In this document: positions 34,733 through 45,592 of the stretch, piece by piece | How positions within the stretch are numbered: the stretch's first letter is position 1 | Layout: every line of letters begins with the position of its first letter | Source: Mariprofundus sp. | Lineage (GTDB): Bacteria; Pseudomonadota; Zetaproteobacteria; Mariprofundales; Mariprofundaceae | Assembly: GCA_021772775.1 (NCBI GenBank) | Contig: JAJFLH010000025.1 | Coordinates: 1-64,000, forward strand | Direction: 5' to 3' | Length of the DNA stretch: 64,000 bases | Notes under the pieces: generated by a model | The model's database searches: none | What the model was told of the DNA's origin: nothing | Seen by the model: only the letters and a program-made list of their open reading frames with translations | Program-made: the position numbers and the translations under genes

Positions 34733-34833
34733 AGGAACTCCTTATTCACAACAACTGATTGCTCATCAAACACATTTGAAGATGCGGGATCATAGCCCAT
34801 GTCCAAAATGCTTTCCATATTTCTACATGCGTG

Positions 34834-34852
34834 ACATATGATTATCATCATA
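34834..34852. promoter_or_regulatory. possible Fur-like box upstream of the CPA2 antiporter gene
   Basis: The complement reads TATGATGATAATCATATGT, which agrees with the Fur consensus GATAATGATAATCATTATC at 13 of 19 positions, including the core GATAATCAT. It lies about 100 bases before 34949 and upstream of the SEC-C gene on the other side. Only a weak prediction. Confidence 0.3.
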
Positions 34853-34948
34853 TAATGATAGCATTGCTTACAATTTACTTATGAGCTCACGTGCGAATAA
34901 TTACCACAACACGAAGCTGCATACAAAAACAAATAGAAAGGATAACAC

Positions 34949-36121
34949 ATGCATTTAGACCCCATGATGATGAATATTACGATTGTACTCTCGGTCGCGC
35001 TGGCCATCGCCTACTTCACCGTACGCATAGGTCTGCCCATCGTAGTCGCCTATATTGTTTCCGGCATTATGCTTGGACCAACGATGTTAGGCGTCATTTC
35101 GGATCAACATACCGTTACTCGCATCGGTGAAATCGGCGTCGTCATGCTGCTCTTTTTTGTCGGCATGGAAGTTTCAATCCCCAACCTCATGAAACGCTGG
35201 CGCATCGCGGTGATTGGTACAATCGTACAGATTGCTATCAGTGTGGCCGCCTGTGTAGGCCTAGTCTGGCTATTCGCTCTACCCACAAGCCTTGGCATTC
35301 TATTCGGCTTTGTCATATCACTATCCAGCACCGCAGTAGTACTCAAAGAGCTACAGGATGCAGGTGAGATGGATGAACCCTTTGGTCAAAATGCTGTTGG
35401 TGTTTTACTCGTTCAGGATATGGCTATTGTACCGATGATGATCGTATTAAGCCTGATGGGTGATGGCGACATCCAAACCATTGACCTCATCAAACAGGTC
35501 GGTGGTGGTCTCGCAATCTTTGCAATCGTGCTCTATTTGATGAAAACAGGCGCATTAAATATACCTGGCTTCTTAAAGGGCAGTATTGAAAAACGTGTAC
35601 TGCTTGGCCTGCTCCTATGTCTGGGCGCCGCAACAGCGACCTCATGGCTTGGCCTTTCACCCGGCCTTGGTGCATTCCTTGCAGGCATGGTACTCGCATC
35701 CAGTAATCAGGCCGACTGGATACATCGCCATTTAGAATCAGTTTATGTGATCTTCGTAATGATCTTCTTTTTATCAGTCGGCATGATGGTAAATGTAGAT
35801 TACATGATGTCGCACCTGCTGCTTGTCTTCGGCGCAACCATGGCCGTATTTCTATTCAACTCAGGTGTTAATGTCTTTGTCATGCGAGCACTGGGAGAGA
35901 GCTGGAGAATGGCTTTAATTACAGGTGGCCTGCTTAGCCAGATTGGTGAGTTCTCTTTCCTTCTTGCAACCGTTGGAGCATTTGCAGGAATCCTTACACC
36001 AACGCTGCACGAGCTAACCGTTATCGTTATTGCCATGACGCTACTGTTCAGCCCTGTCTGGAATATGATGACACGACAGTTGGCAAAGCAAGACGGTGTT
36101 TTCCCCAAACCAGACAGCTAA
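34949..36121 (+). CDS. CPA2-type cation/proton antiporter, membrane domain only
   Basis: 390 residues and about twelve helices. Features are RIGLPIVVAYIVSGIMLGP, IGEIGVVMLLFFVGMEV, FVISLSSTAVVLKELQDAGE (typical KefB/RosB pattern), GQNAVGVLLVQDMAIVPMM with the ion-site aspartate, and ALITGGLLSQIGEFSFLLA. It lacks the C-terminal TrkA-N nucleotide-binding domain of full KefB/KefC. It exchanges K+ or Na+ for H+. An AGAAAGG ribosome site precedes the ATG. Confidence 0.88.
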   Translation: MHLDPMMMNITIVLSVALAIAYFTVRIGLPIVVAYIVSGIMLGPTMLGVISDQHTVTRIGEIGVVMLLFFVGMEVSIPNLMKRWRIAVIGTIVQIAISVAACVGLVWLFALPTSLGILFGFVISLSSTAVVLKELQDAGEMDEPFGQNAVGVLLVQDMAIVPMMIVLSLMGDGDIQTIDLIKQVGGGLAIFAIVLYLMKTGALNIPGFLKGSIEKRVLLGLLLCLGAATATSWLGLSPGLGAFLAGMVLASSNQADWIHRHLESVYVIFVMIFFLSVGMMVNVDYMMSHLLLVFGATMAVFLFNSGVNVFVMRALGESWRMALITGGLLSQIGEFSFLLATVGAFAGILTPTLHELTVIVIAMTLLFSPVWNMMTRQLAKQDGVFPKPDS

Positions 36122-36420
36122 AGGCCCTACTTGATGTTCGACTGCGGCTCAATTTCGTACTGAGCCGCATAACAACCACCACAGCTGGAACTCTTTTGCA
36201 TAGATACTGAAATAACAGAGCATTAATTCCAGCCTAATTAAAACATAAATAACGCCTATCAAGAAACACACAAAGAGCAGATATAACAATAACTTACAAA
36301 ACATACAACAAGACTAACCCCAAGCAATTCACCCCATTCAGCATCACAAGCTTAATTTTTTACTTGTATGCCTGTTCGCATTCTCATAAAGTGCGCCGCC
36401 TTTCACTGGAGGTATTTGAA
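36122..36420. other. intergenic region before rpmB
   Basis: Three hundred bases with no reading frame worth calling. The A+T content is high and the rpmB promoter is presumably near 36350-36390. The ribosome site GGAGG at 36407-36411 serves rpmB. I see no leader-peptide or riboswitch pattern. Confidence 0.5.
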
Positions 36421-36612
36421 ATGGCTAAGCGTTGTGAAGTATGTGGAAAAGGTCCTATGTCAGGCAATAATGTCAGTCATGCGCATAATACGACTCGCCG
36501 TCGTTTCTTGCCTAACTTGCACCCTGTTCGTGCTGTAATTAGTGGCCAAGCCCGTAAAGTAAAAGTGTGCTCAAGTTGCCTGCGTTCAGGCAAAGTTCAA
36601 AAAGCCGCTTAA
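36421..36612 (+). CDS. rpmB: 50S ribosomal protein L28
   Basis: 63 residues starting [20 protein letters not shown], with [13 protein letters not shown] and the C-terminal zinc pair [10 protein letters not shown]. The start follows GGAGG by nine bases; a longer in-frame extension upstream lacks family similarity. The cysteine pairs CEVC and CSSC form a zinc ribbon. rpmG is not next to it. Confidence 0.95.
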   Translation: MAKRCEVCGKGPMSGNNVSHAHNTTRRRFLPNLHPVRAVISGQARKVKVCSSCLRSGKVQKAA

Positions 36613-36652
36613 TTTCGACCCCCGATCTCTGCATCGGGATTACATCAATCAT

Positions 36653-36690
36653 AAAAAAGGGCGCCTATCTAAGATAGGCGCCCTTTTTGT
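36653..36690 (+). terminator. rpmB terminator
   Basis: AAAAAAGGGCGCCTATCT, loop, AGATAGGCGCCCTTTTT: an extended perfect stem of 14 pairs with T run. The symmetric flanks also allow it to end the convergent ppiC transcript. Confidence 0.9.
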
Positions 36691-36707
36691 GCGTTACGTA
36701 GGAGGTA

Positions 36708-36986
36708 TTAACTCCTGCTCGTAACTTCCAACAGATGATAACCAAATTGTGTTTTCACTGGCCCCTGCACCGTGCCTACTTCGGCAGAAAACACCACTTC
36801 ATCAAATTCAGGAACCATCATACCGGGACCGAATTCACCCAAATCGCCACCACTGCGGCCGGATGGGCAGCTGGAATGTTCTTTGGCCACATCAGCAAAG
36901 TCTGTACCTGCCTCAATCTGTGCCTTTAGTTCTGCGCATTTCTCTTCTGTATCCACCAAAATATGGCGAGCTGTTGCTAGTGTCAT
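36708..36986 (-). CDS. ppiC: parvulin-type peptidyl-prolyl isomerase
   Basis: 92 residues from the ATG at 36986, chosen because GAGAGG lies before it; an ATG six codons earlier covers this ribosome site. The single parvulin domain has ARHILVDTEEKCAELKAQI, FADVAKEHSSCPSGRSGGDLGEFGPGMMVPEFD and GPVKTQFGYHLLEV. There is no signal peptide, so it is cytosolic like PpiC. Confidence 0.93.
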   Translation of the reverse strand: MTLATARHILVDTEEKCAELKAQIEAGTDFADVAKEHSSCPSGRSGGDLGEFGPGMMVPEFDEVVFSAEVGTVQGPVKTQFGYHLLEVTSRS

Positions 36987-37020
36987 ATCTATTTCACCTC
37001 TCATTATTTTTTAACATTTA

Positions 37021-37140
37021 AACTTCGCACCGTAGAGAACGCAGAGCAAAGCCACAGACCACAAAGAACCTCAGCTACCTGAAGCCCATTCGCCTGCGCT
37101 CTGCGCCTGCTTCTTCTCTGCCTAACTTACGCCTTTGCAG
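37021..37140. repeat. degenerate inverted repeat of the GCAGAG type
   Basis: The left part (CCGTAGAGAACGCAGAGC) and right part (GCTCTGCGCCTGCTTCTTCTC) are roughly complementary. They resemble the better repeat at 40172-40260, so this may be a decayed copy of the same dispersed element. Confidence 0.4.
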
Positions 37141-37169
37141 TAAACAGACTTGATCTCACTACCCTTCCC

Positions 37170-39287
37170 CTACAAACGGGAAACATCAGCCAGATTCAGG
37201 AACAACTGACGCAAGCGAGCCAATAGCGCCAGTCGGTTAGCCCTCACCTGCATATCCTCTGCCATCACCATCACATCATCGAAAAAGCCATCCACAGGCT
37301 CCCTGAGGGTAGCCAACACACTCAAAGCGGGAGCAATAGAGCTCTCGAAGTCGGATATAGACACAGCCCTGTTAAAATCCGTTTCAGCCTTAAGTAAAGC
37401 CTCATACAGCGCCGTTTCAGCTAATTCACTAAACAGCGCCACATTTACCTCGGCGGGAATGTTCGAAGCTTTCTTCAGAATATTCGCAATACGCTTATTG
37501 GCCGCTGCAATGGCCTGCCCTTCATCTGAATCTTCAAAGCCCATCACATGACGTGCAATCAATGCTTCACGATACAACGGACGATTTTCTGATGAATGCA
37601 CCGCCGCATCAATAGAGGTTTTAGAGAAGCCGAGCGAACCACTCAGACCCAACAATCGTTCAATCACGAATGCATGCACTTTCGCTTTCGTCTCAGCTTT
37701 TATTGCAATGGTAACACGCTGTTGATTCCACTGTTTCGCTGCCTCATCAATGACCTGCTTCAGGGTCATATCAATAGGTTGCCCTGCATCACTCAACAAA
37801 CGAATCAGACCAATAGCAGCCCGCCTCAAGCCAAACGGATCTGCACTGGCAGTTGGAATGCGTCCAAGATGGAAATAACCCAGCAGTTTATCTGCACGCT
37901 CAACCACACCAATTGCACGCGCAATGCGATTATCCGGCAAATCATCATCCGCTCCAGCTGGTGCATAGTGCTGCGCAAGACCTTCAGCCACTGCATCATT
38001 CTCACCATCCATGCGGGCATAAATGCCCCCCATGTAACCTTGCAACTCAGGAAACTCACCAACAAGACCTGTAGTCAGATCAGATTTACACAAATAGGCA
38101 GCGCGCTGCACATCATTGGCATCTACACCAAGTGCAGCTGCATTATCGAGCACAAACGAGCGCATGCGGCGCACCTGATCGCCAACCATACCGAGACCAT
38201 CCTGAAAAACGATTTCAGATAGTTTCTCAACGCGCGCATCCAGACTCTCTTTCGGATCACGGTCAAAATAGAAGGCAGCATCGGCCAAGCGGGCATTTAC
38301 AACGCGCTCATTACCCTGTGCTACTGCAGCCGGATTTTTAGATTTAATATTGGCAACCGTAAAAAACACCGGACTCACCTTACCGTCTGCATCATGGGCA
38401 GAGAAACAACGTTGATGATGCTTCAACTCAATTCTACTCACCTCTTCAGGTAGGCGAAGAAAGTCTTCATCATAATGTGCTGCAATCGCATGCGGCCACT
38501 CAACAAGGTCAGTCACTTCATCCAATAGATCTTCATCATTCACCAGCGTGACTTCAGATACAGATGCAGCTTCAATCAACTGGTGAGAAATCAGAGCTTT
38601 ACGCGCATCACGATCAGCTCGAACACACTGCTTTTCCAGCCAGTCAAACGGATCGTTCACATCAATTTCACCCTCGGAGCCATGCATACGATGACCACGA
38701 CTGATCACGCCTGCTGTAATGCCTGCAAACGTGAAATCAATCACGGCATCACCCAATCGCCCTACCATCCAACGCACAGGACGAATAAATGCATCACTAC
38801 GTTCATCGCCATCACGCCACTGCATCTGCTTAGGACTTGGAAGTTTACGTATAATTCCAGGCATAGCCTCGGCAATCATTGCTGCCACAGAACGCCCTTT
38901 TACAGTGCGTACAGCTTTCATATAGTTGCCTTTGCCATCGCCTTTATCGGCCAATTCAAACGCATCTAGAGCAAGACCCGATTTTTTAGCAAAACCATGT
39001 GCAGCTCCACCCGGCTCACCATCAGGGAATGCCACCCGCTCAGGAGGGCCCCACACTGTCTCTTCAGCATCTGCCTGCATCACAGGGCAAGCATCAGCAT
39101 GAATAAGAAGGCGACGTGGTGTTACACCCAAACGAATGGACGCTGGAGCCACATTGGCATCGGCCAACAGCTTCTCCACTGCCATTTTCAAAGCAGCCCC
39201 CATACGCGGCGCAACTCCGGCTGGTATCTCTTCCGTTCCAATTTCAATCAACAGAGGTTTCAGTTCGTTCATATTCGTTACACTCAT
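37170..39287 (-). CDS. glyS: glycyl-tRNA synthetase beta subunit
   Basis: 705 residues. The start region has [22 protein letters not shown], followed by [56 protein letters not shown] and [17 protein letters not shown], all typical. The C-terminal anticodon-binding part is present. It pairs with GlyQ, whose stop overlaps its start by four bases (tetrameric alpha2-beta2 type). Confidence 0.95.
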   Translation of the reverse strand: MSVTNMNELKPLLIEIGTEEIPAGVAPRMGAALKMAVEKLLADANVAPASIRLGVTPRRLLIHADACPVMQADAEETVWGPPERVAFPDGEPGGAAHGFAKKSGLALDAFELADKGDGKGNYMKAVRTVKGRSVAAMIAEAMPGIIRKLPSPKQMQWRDGDERSDAFIRPVRWMVGRLGDAVIDFTFAGITAGVISRGHRMHGSEGEIDVNDPFDWLEKQCVRADRDARKALISHQLIEAASVSEVTLVNDEDLLDEVTDLVEWPHAIAAHYDEDFLRLPEEVSRIELKHHQRCFSAHDADGKVSPVFFTVANIKSKNPAAVAQGNERVVNARLADAAFYFDRDPKESLDARVEKLSEIVFQDGLGMVGDQVRRMRSFVLDNAAALGVDANDVQRAAYLCKSDLTTGLVGEFPELQGYMGGIYARMDGENDAVAEGLAQHYAPAGADDDLPDNRIARAIGVVERADKLLGYFHLGRIPTASADPFGLRRAAIGLIRLLSDAGQPIDMTLKQVIDEAAKQWNQQRVTIAIKAETKAKVHAFVIERLLGLSGSLGFSKTSIDAAVHSSENRPLYREALIARHVMGFEDSDEGQAIAAANKRIANILKKASNIPAEVNVALFSELAETALYEALLKAETDFNRAVSISDFESSIAPALSVLATLREPVDGFFDDVMVMAEDMQVRANRLALLARLRQLFLNLADVSRL

Positions 39288-40141
39288 GCATCCACCCCCA
39301 CATAAGCTTTCGCCACGGTACGCGCTAAACCTCGTACGCGACCAATAAATCGCTGTCGTTCTGCCACTGAGATAGCACCTCGCGCATCCAGTAGATTAAA
39401 AGCATGTGATGCTTTCATTACCTCTTCATAGGCTGGTAACACTAAATCATGCTCAGTCAAACGCTTACACTCACTTTCAGCATGATCAAACGACTCGTGC
39501 AATCGGGCTGCATCTGCCTGATCAAAGTTATAAGCAGAGAACTCCACTTCATTACGATGGAATACATCACCGTAAGTGACCTGCTTACCATCCGCATCCT
39601 CAACCCAGATCAGATCATAGATATTATCCACGCCCTGCAGATACATCGCCAATCGCTCTAAACCATAGGTAATTTCACCCGGCGTACGGCTAAGCTCAAC
39701 ACCGCCCACCTGTTGGAAATAGGTAAACTGCGTTACTTCCATGCCATTGAGCCAGACTTCCCAGCCCAGTCCCCACGCACCCAAAGTCGGTGATTCCCAA
39801 TCATCCTCAACAAAACGAATATCATGGACTTCCGGATCAATACCGATGGTGCGTAGCGAATCAAGGTAGAGTTCAAGAATATTGTCTGGAGCAGGCTTTA
39901 AAATCACCTGAAACTGGTAATAGTGCTGCAAGCGGTTGGGGTTTTCACCATAACGGCCATCGGTTGGCCTGCGACACGGCTGCACATATGCTGTACGCCA
40001 GTCTTTATCATCCAACACACGTAAAAAAGTCGCTGGATGAAATGTACCTGCCCCCATCGAGCTATCATAAGGCTGCTGTAATACACAGCCCTGCTTGGCC
40101 CAAAACTGTTGCAATGTAAGTATAAGATCTTGAAAGGTCAC
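39284..40141 (-). CDS. glyQ: glycyl-tRNA synthetase alpha subunit
   Basis: 285 residues. Class II catalytic subunit: [88 protein letters not shown] and [15 protein letters not shown]. It charges glycine onto its tRNA together with GlyS. Confidence 0.96.
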   Translation of the reverse strand: MTFQDLILTLQQFWAKQGCVLQQPYDSSMGAGTFHPATFLRVLDDKDWRTAYVQPCRRPTDGRYGENPNRLQHYYQFQVILKPAPDNILELYLDSLRTIGIDPEVHDIRFVEDDWESPTLGAWGLGWEVWLNGMEVTQFTYFQQVGGVELSRTPGEITYGLERLAMYLQGVDNIYDLIWVEDADGKQVTYGDVFHRNEVEFSAYNFDQADAARLHESFDHAESECKRLTEHDLVLPAYEEVMKASHAFNLLDARGAISVAERQRFIGRVRGLARTVAKAYVGVDA

Positions 40142-40171
40142 GGTGGTTAGCTCCCGAATAATTAATCATTT

Positions 40172-40260
40172 ACCGCAAAGGACGCAAAAGACGCAAAGGA
40201 AAAGTAACCCATATACTTTTCGATCTTGATCTACCCTGCGTACTCCGTGTCCTCTGCGGT
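40172..40260. repeat. 89-base inverted repeat (dispersed ACCGCAGAGGAC-type element)
   Basis: The left arm ACCGCAAAGGACGCAAAAGA (40172-40191, continuing to 40199) is largely complementary to the right arm ending TCCGTGTCCTCTGCGGT (to 40260). The arms are about 27 bases with some mismatches. Elements with this consensus are scattered between genes in many proteobacteria. It lies between maeB and glyQ. Confidence 0.65.
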
Positions 40261-40273
40261 GATTGCTTTTAAT

Positions 40274-42541
40274 TTATTTCACTGCTCGTGCAGCGGCGAT
40301 TGCCGCCATATTTACAATGTCGTCAACAGATGCACCCGTCTGAAGAACATGTGCCTGCTGAGGAAGCCCAAGCAGAATTGGACCAATGGCAGTCCCGCCA
40401 CCCAACTCACGCAGCAATTTATAAGAGAGATTACCGGCCTGCATGGTCGGGAAGACCAGAATATTGGCTGGCTCTTTCAGCTTACTAAATGGGTACTCTT
40501 TAAGAATCGCGCTATTCACAGCCGTATCGGCCTGCATTTCACCATCGACGATCAGATCAGGCCTTCTTTCATGTAGCAGGCGAGTAGCCTCTGCAACTTT
40601 GTTTGTTTCGGCATGTTCCACACTACCGAAATTGGAGAATGAGAGCATTGCCACACGCGCTTCACAGCCCAGAGAGATAGCCGTCTCAGCTGCCAGTTCA
40701 CCAAGTTCAGCAAGTTGCTCGGCATTCATATCCACATTTACCGTACAATCAGCCATGAAATAAGCGCTGTTTTCCATTATCATCAGATACATGCCATAAA
40801 CATGATGGCGCTGACCATCACCATTATGACCAAGCACCTTCAGAATTGGACGCAACACATTGGGATAGTGCGCCGTACGACCGGAGAGCATACCATCGGC
40901 ATCACCATTGCGAACCAGCATAGCTGCAAACGTATTCACATCACTACGCAGCTCTTTTCTGGCATCAGCAGGCAACACACCACTGCGTTTACGGTCTTCA
41001 TAATAGGCATCGGCCAACAATGTAAAACGAGCATCATCTACAGAAGGGTCAATCAGCGTGAGACCCTCTGCATCTATCTGAGCGCTCTGACACGTTGCTT
41101 GAAAACGATCAACACGACCGATCAAAACAGGGTCAGCAATGCCCTGTTCCCTCATCTCGATAGCTGCACGAATGACAGTTTCATCCTCACCCTCTGGCAA
41201 TACCAAACGGGTTGGATGAGCACGCGCTTTATCTGAAATCATGCGCATAAAGAGACGAGAATTATCAATGCGGCCAGCCAGATCCTGTGCATATGCCGAT
41301 GCATCTAGCATAGGCTTACGCGCCACACCTGTTTCAGTCGCAGCTTTAGCAACAGCAACAGGCACAACCTCAATCAGACGCGGATCAAATGGTTTTGGTA
41401 AAATGTATTTAGGTCCGAAACGCAACTCAGTGACACCATAGGCTTTCAGAACCGAGTCTGGCACATCCTGACGGGCAAGTTCAGCCAGAGCATGCACAGC
41501 AGCAACTTTCATCTCCTCATTAAAGGTTGTAGCACGAGCATCAAGGGCACCACGGAAGAGGAACGGAAAGCCCAATACATTATTAACCTGATTAGGGTGG
41601 TCAGAACGACCGGTCGCCATAATCAGATCATCACGTGTCGTCATGGCCAGATCATAGGCAATTTCAGGATCAGGATTGGACATGGCAAATACGATGGGCT
41701 TATCCGCCATCGACTTGAGCATATCAGGACTTACAAGATTACCCCCAGAGAGGCCGACAAACACATCCGCTCCAACCATCGCCTCTTTAAGCGTACGCTC
41801 AGCTCTCTCTGTGGCGTAATACTCTTTATGCGGAGGCAACTCTTCATTCCGATCCTTTGAGATCACACCTTTACGATCGAGAAAAAGAATATTCTCACGT
41901 GTTACACCAAGCTGCTCAATCAGTCGCATACAAGCAAAACCAGCGGCCCCTGCACCGAGACAGACGATCTTCACATCTTCAATTTTCTTATTTTGCAAAA
42001 TCAAGGCATTAAGAAATGCCGCTGCCATGATCACAGCCGTACCATGTTGGTCATCATGCAAGACCGGAATATTCATGCGCTTTTTTAGCTCTTCTTCAAT
42101 AATGAAACATTCAGGCGCTTTGATATCTTCTAAATTGATACCGCCAAAGGTTGGCTCCATACGCGCAACAGTTTCAACAAAAGCCATCGGGTCTGTTTCA
42201 GCTAATTCAATATCGAACACATCGATATCTGCAAAACGTTTAAACAACACGCCCTTTCCTTCCATGACCGGTTTACTGGCCAAAGCACCGATATTCCCCA
42301 ACCCCAACACAGCGGTGCCGTTACTGATTACTGCAACCAGATTAGCACGGGAGGTAAATTCATCAGCCATATCAGGATTTTCTGCAATTGCCAAACAAGG
42401 TTCGGCCACACCCGGTGTGTAGGCAAGCGCCAAATCACGCTGCGTTAAACACGGTTTACTAGGCTGGACACTGATTTTCCCTGGTGTTGGCGACCGGTGA
42501 TATTCGAATGCATCCTTGCGCAGTTGTTCTTTTGACATCAT
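40274..42541 (-). CDS. maeB: NADP-dependent malic enzyme with phosphotransacetylase-like C-terminus
   Basis: 755 residues from the ATG at 42541 (AAGGGG precedes it; an open extension upstream has no family similarity). Malic enzyme part: ALAYTPGVAEPCLAIAENP, FKRFADIDVFDIEL, VLHDDQHGTAVIMAAAFLNAL, VCLGAGAAGFACM, FAMSNPDPEIA. The C-terminal PTA-like part (from about residue 430) has RLVLPEGEDETVIRAA and MLSGRTAHYPNVLRP. It turns malate into pyruvate with NADPH. The C-terminus usually gives acetyl-CoA control rather than catalysis. Confidence 0.94.
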   Translation of the reverse strand: MMSKEQLRKDAFEYHRSPTPGKISVQPSKPCLTQRDLALAYTPGVAEPCLAIAENPDMADEFTSRANLVAVISNGTAVLGLGNIGALASKPVMEGKGVLFKRFADIDVFDIELAETDPMAFVETVARMEPTFGGINLEDIKAPECFIIEEELKKRMNIPVLHDDQHGTAVIMAAAFLNALILQNKKIEDVKIVCLGAGAAGFACMRLIEQLGVTRENILFLDRKGVISKDRNEELPPHKEYYATERAERTLKEAMVGADVFVGLSGGNLVSPDMLKSMADKPIVFAMSNPDPEIAYDLAMTTRDDLIMATGRSDHPNQVNNVLGFPFLFRGALDARATTFNEEMKVAAVHALAELARQDVPDSVLKAYGVTELRFGPKYILPKPFDPRLIEVVPVAVAKAATETGVARKPMLDASAYAQDLAGRIDNSRLFMRMISDKARAHPTRLVLPEGEDETVIRAAIEMREQGIADPVLIGRVDRFQATCQSAQIDAEGLTLIDPSVDDARFTLLADAYYEDRKRSGVLPADARKELRSDVNTFAAMLVRNGDADGMLSGRTAHYPNVLRPILKVLGHNGDGQRHHVYGMYLMIMENSAYFMADCTVNVDMNAEQLAELGELAAETAISLGCEARVAMLSFSNFGSVEHAETNKVAEATRLLHERRPDLIVDGEMQADTAVNSAILKEYPFSKLKEPANILVFPTMQAGNLSYKLLRELGGGTAIGPILLGLPQQAHVLQTGASVDDIVNMAAIAAARAVK

Positions 42542-42614
42542 TTTACCCCTTTTGCTACAGTCGTGACGGAGCCCAAGCATAGCGTCGTATTGATGCCGGG
42601 TCATGGAGGGAATC

Positions 42615-43517
42615 ATGAAAATTGGATTTGCCGGTGCCGGTGCTGTTGGCTGCCATTACGGCAGCAAGCTGCAGCAAGCTGGTTTTGATCTCATATTATT
42701 AGCGCGAGGAGCTCATTTAAAAGCACTTCAAACGATGGGGTTACAACACGATTCAGGCGGCAAAACAGACAATATAGCCATAGCTGCCACCGATGAGATC
42801 AAACAGCTAAAAGATTGTGGGATCATTATAATCAGCTGCAAAATGACAGATCTAGCCAACATGATTTCAGCACTTCAACCCATCGTTCAAACCAACATGC
42901 TACTGGTGACATTACAAAATGGTGTTGAAGCACCCGATCTAGTCGCTACAGCCTTCCCCGGCAATGCCATAGCAGCAGGTACTGCATTTATTGGCGCACA
43001 ATTCACACAGCCCGGTCACCTCGTCCACTCCGCAGCAGGCAGTATCCGCATGGGCCTATGGCAACAGGGCGATGCTGAATACCGGCTAGCTCCATTGATT
43101 GAATCCTTCCAGCTCGCTTCTGTGCCAGCAAAAATAGAAACCGACCCAACTGTCATGCTGTGGCGCAAACTACTTTGGAATTGCGGATTTAATGCCATCA
43201 CAGCGATCACGCAGAGCTACGCACGCGATATTGCGGCAAACAAAGAGACACTCCATATCGTGCAACAAGCTATGCAAGAAGCCGTCGCCATAGCCCAGAA
43301 AGAATGCGTCAACATTGATCAGCACGATATTGCCAAACACATCGAGATCACACTCAAGATGGGGGATCTCAAAACCAGTATGTGGCAGGACATTGAGTCT
43401 GGCAAACAGACAGAAGTGGATTATATGAATGGTTATATCGCTAAAAAAGCTGAACGACTACATATAGCAGCACCGACAAATCGTATGCTCACAAGCTTGA
43501 TTCATGCCATGGAATAG
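42615..43517 (+). CDS. panE: 2-dehydropantoate 2-reductase
   Basis: 300 residues from the ATG at 42615 after GGAGGG. The N-terminal NADPH motif MKIGFAGAGAVGCHYGSKL, KMTDLANMISALQP, LQNGVEAPDLVA and the C-terminal catalytic region MLWRKLLWNCGFNAITAITQ (family K..N motif), then MWQDIESGKQTEVDYMNGYI, are diagnostic. It makes pantoate for coenzyme A. It is divergent from maeB. Confidence 0.9.
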   Translation: MKIGFAGAGAVGCHYGSKLQQAGFDLILLARGAHLKALQTMGLQHDSGGKTDNIAIAATDEIKQLKDCGIIIISCKMTDLANMISALQPIVQTNMLLVTLQNGVEAPDLVATAFPGNAIAAGTAFIGAQFTQPGHLVHSAAGSIRMGLWQQGDAEYRLAPLIESFQLASVPAKIETDPTVMLWRKLLWNCGFNAITAITQSYARDIAANKETLHIVQQAMQEAVAIAQKECVNIDQHDIAKHIEITLKMGDLKTSMWQDIESGKQTEVDYMNGYIAKKAERLHIAAPTNRMLTSLIHAME

Positions 43518-43642
43518 AGCTCATCAGCGCAAGCACTACTCCAGCAGCCTATAGGACTTATAAGTTTCGACCCTGCACTACTTCTACTCTAAATGTATTG
43601 AACAGCAGTAGCTATCTTATCTCGGAATATCCAGCTCAAAAC

Positions 43643-45571
43643 CTATGCCAAGGCCTTCGGCTCGCCCAAATAATAACCCTGCATAGCATTGATACCTATA
43701 GAGTGCAGACTCTGGAAATCCTCTTCTGACTCCACATGTTCAGCAATCACCTGAATATCCAGCCCATGTGCAATATCAGTAACTGTTTGCAAGAAGAAAC
43801 GATTATCGCTCTGCTCAGCAATATTTCGGGTATAGCTACCGTCCAGTTTGATATAATCGAGTTTCAGCTGCCGCAACGTCTGGAATGAACTCAGCTTGGT
43901 ACCAAAATGTTCCATCACAATTTTACCACCATATTTATGCACAAGCGCTATAAAGCGGTTGGCTGCGGCGACATCCTGTAATAATCCATGTTCAGTCACT
44001 TCAAAGCAGATCGATTCAGCCATCGCTCTATGATCATTGAAATGTTTATCCAACCAGATCAGAAAGTCCTCATCTCTAATGGATCTAGCCGCGATATTCA
44101 CACCCAGAGTGAGAGCTGAATCCAGCTCCAGCATCTGACCTGCAAGTCCAATCACATGACGATCTAGCTCTGTATTCAACCCCAATCGTTCAGCCATGGA
44201 TGCAAATGCCCCCGGCGAAATGCGGTTACCTTGTTCATCACTAACCCGAATCAATACTTCACTGTAGATCTGTTCACGATCCTTATTTAACACAGCCTGC
44301 GACTGCAAACGGATACGCCCATGCTCCATAATTTCCTCAATCAGCGCCTGCCATGCCTGATTGCCGGTCGCCTCACTCTTACTACTCTGAACGGCGTAAG
44401 CGTTGACACCTTCATGCTCAGCCTGAGACAAACCACTATCCGCATCGGCCATGATTCGACCAATGCCCCCACTACTATCGAAACAGGCGATGCCAATCTG
44501 CCCAATAGCATCGACGTTTAAGGTTGCAGCCAACTCATCGAGTCTGGCCGAACACGATGCGCCAAACTCATCTGCGACGACAGCATCAGCCAGCGGTAAA
44601 ATAATCGAAAAATCAGTCCCACTGATTCTGGCCGTCGTGGAAGAATGATATTGATCACTCAAATTATTTAGCAACTTCCCAACTTCAATCAGCAAGTCAT
44701 CACCAGCCTGATGACCAAACTCTTGATTGTAAGCTGCAAAATCACTCAATCGAATCACAGCCAAAGCACCTGAGCCACCGCTTTCTTTATCCTTAATGAT
44801 ATTATCCAACTGAGCAAAAAAACCACGCCGGTTAATCAAGCCGGTCAGGTCATCATAGTGCGCCTCCTGACGCATCTGCTCAGCTCGCTCAGTCAGTTTG
44901 GCGATAAACCCTTCCACTTTTACCGACATTTTATTCATCGCTAACACCACCCGCCTTAATTCACGCGTGCGGGGAATCATATCAACAACAGGAAATTCAC
45001 GCTCACTGATGGCCAAAGCCTGTTGCTCAACAGCATCAAGAGGCCTGAGTATGGCTTTAAGTATCAACAGCACAGCCATAAGCGAAACCGCGAATGCCAG
45101 CAACGACCACCAGAGCATATCGACGCTGGTCTGCCATAATTTTTTATAGGCAAAACCCGGATGCGCTGTCAGCTGCAAGCGCCCAGCCTGCGTCCAGCCG
45201 GTTGTAATAACCGAACCGGCTGTGGGTGTATCAAGCGTAAGGTTATCGATAAACCATTGTGGCACGCCCTCTATACTGGATGTATTTTGACGTTCGATCA
45301 TTCTCTCTCCTGTCATCGATGTCAGCTTCAGTGATTTATAATAGCCACCATCAAACACAACATTGACCATCGTATCCATAGCAGCGATATCTTTTTTCAA
45401 CATATATGGCACCAAAGACAGACCTAGTGAATCCGCAGCATTTTGCGTTTGTGTTGCCAGCTGCAACATCAAATACGAACGTGTATTCTCTAAACTGATC
45501 CAGAATGTACCTGAAAAAATCAGCATAAATGTCACAAAAATAAGGGTGATAAGCTGGCGAGATAAAGTCAT
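43643..45571 (-). CDS. lapD: LapD-like c-di-GMP receptor with degenerate GGDEF and EAL domains
   Basis: 642 residues. An N-terminal helix and a periplasmic LapD/MoxY-type sensor (about 30-150: LGLSLVPYMLKKDIAAMDTMV) are followed by a second helix and a HAMP region. A GGDEF-like domain with SGTDFS in place of GGDEF and an EAL-like domain beginning YSEVLIR (EVL instead of EAL) come last. Both active sites are altered, as in LapD, which binds c-di-GMP and sequesters the LapG protease. The lapG gene lies directly upstream (21 bases), supporting the call. Confidence 0.87.
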   Translation of the reverse strand: MTLSRQLITLIFVTFMLIFSGTFWISLENTRSYLMLQLATQTQNAADSLGLSLVPYMLKKDIAAMDTMVNVVFDGGYYKSLKLTSMTGERMIERQNTSSIEGVPQWFIDNLTLDTPTAGSVITTGWTQAGRLQLTAHPGFAYKKLWQTSVDMLWWSLLAFAVSLMAVLLILKAILRPLDAVEQQALAISEREFPVVDMIPRTRELRRVVLAMNKMSVKVEGFIAKLTERAEQMRQEAHYDDLTGLINRRGFFAQLDNIIKDKESGGSGALAVIRLSDFAAYNQEFGHQAGDDLLIEVGKLLNNLSDQYHSSTTARISGTDFSIILPLADAVVADEFGASCSARLDELAATLNVDAIGQIGIACFDSSGGIGRIMADADSGLSQAEHEGVNAYAVQSSKSEATGNQAWQALIEEIMEHGRIRLQSQAVLNKDREQIYSEVLIRVSDEQGNRISPGAFASMAERLGLNTELDRHVIGLAGQMLELDSALTLGVNIAARSIRDEDFLIWLDKHFNDHRAMAESICFEVTEHGLLQDVAAANRFIALVHKYGGKIVMEHFGTKLSSFQTLRQLKLDYIKLDGSYTRNIAEQSDNRFFLQTVTDIAHGLDIQVIAEHVESEEDFQSLHSIGINAMQGYYLGEPKALA

Positions 45572-45592
45572 AATATATCCTTATTGAACTAA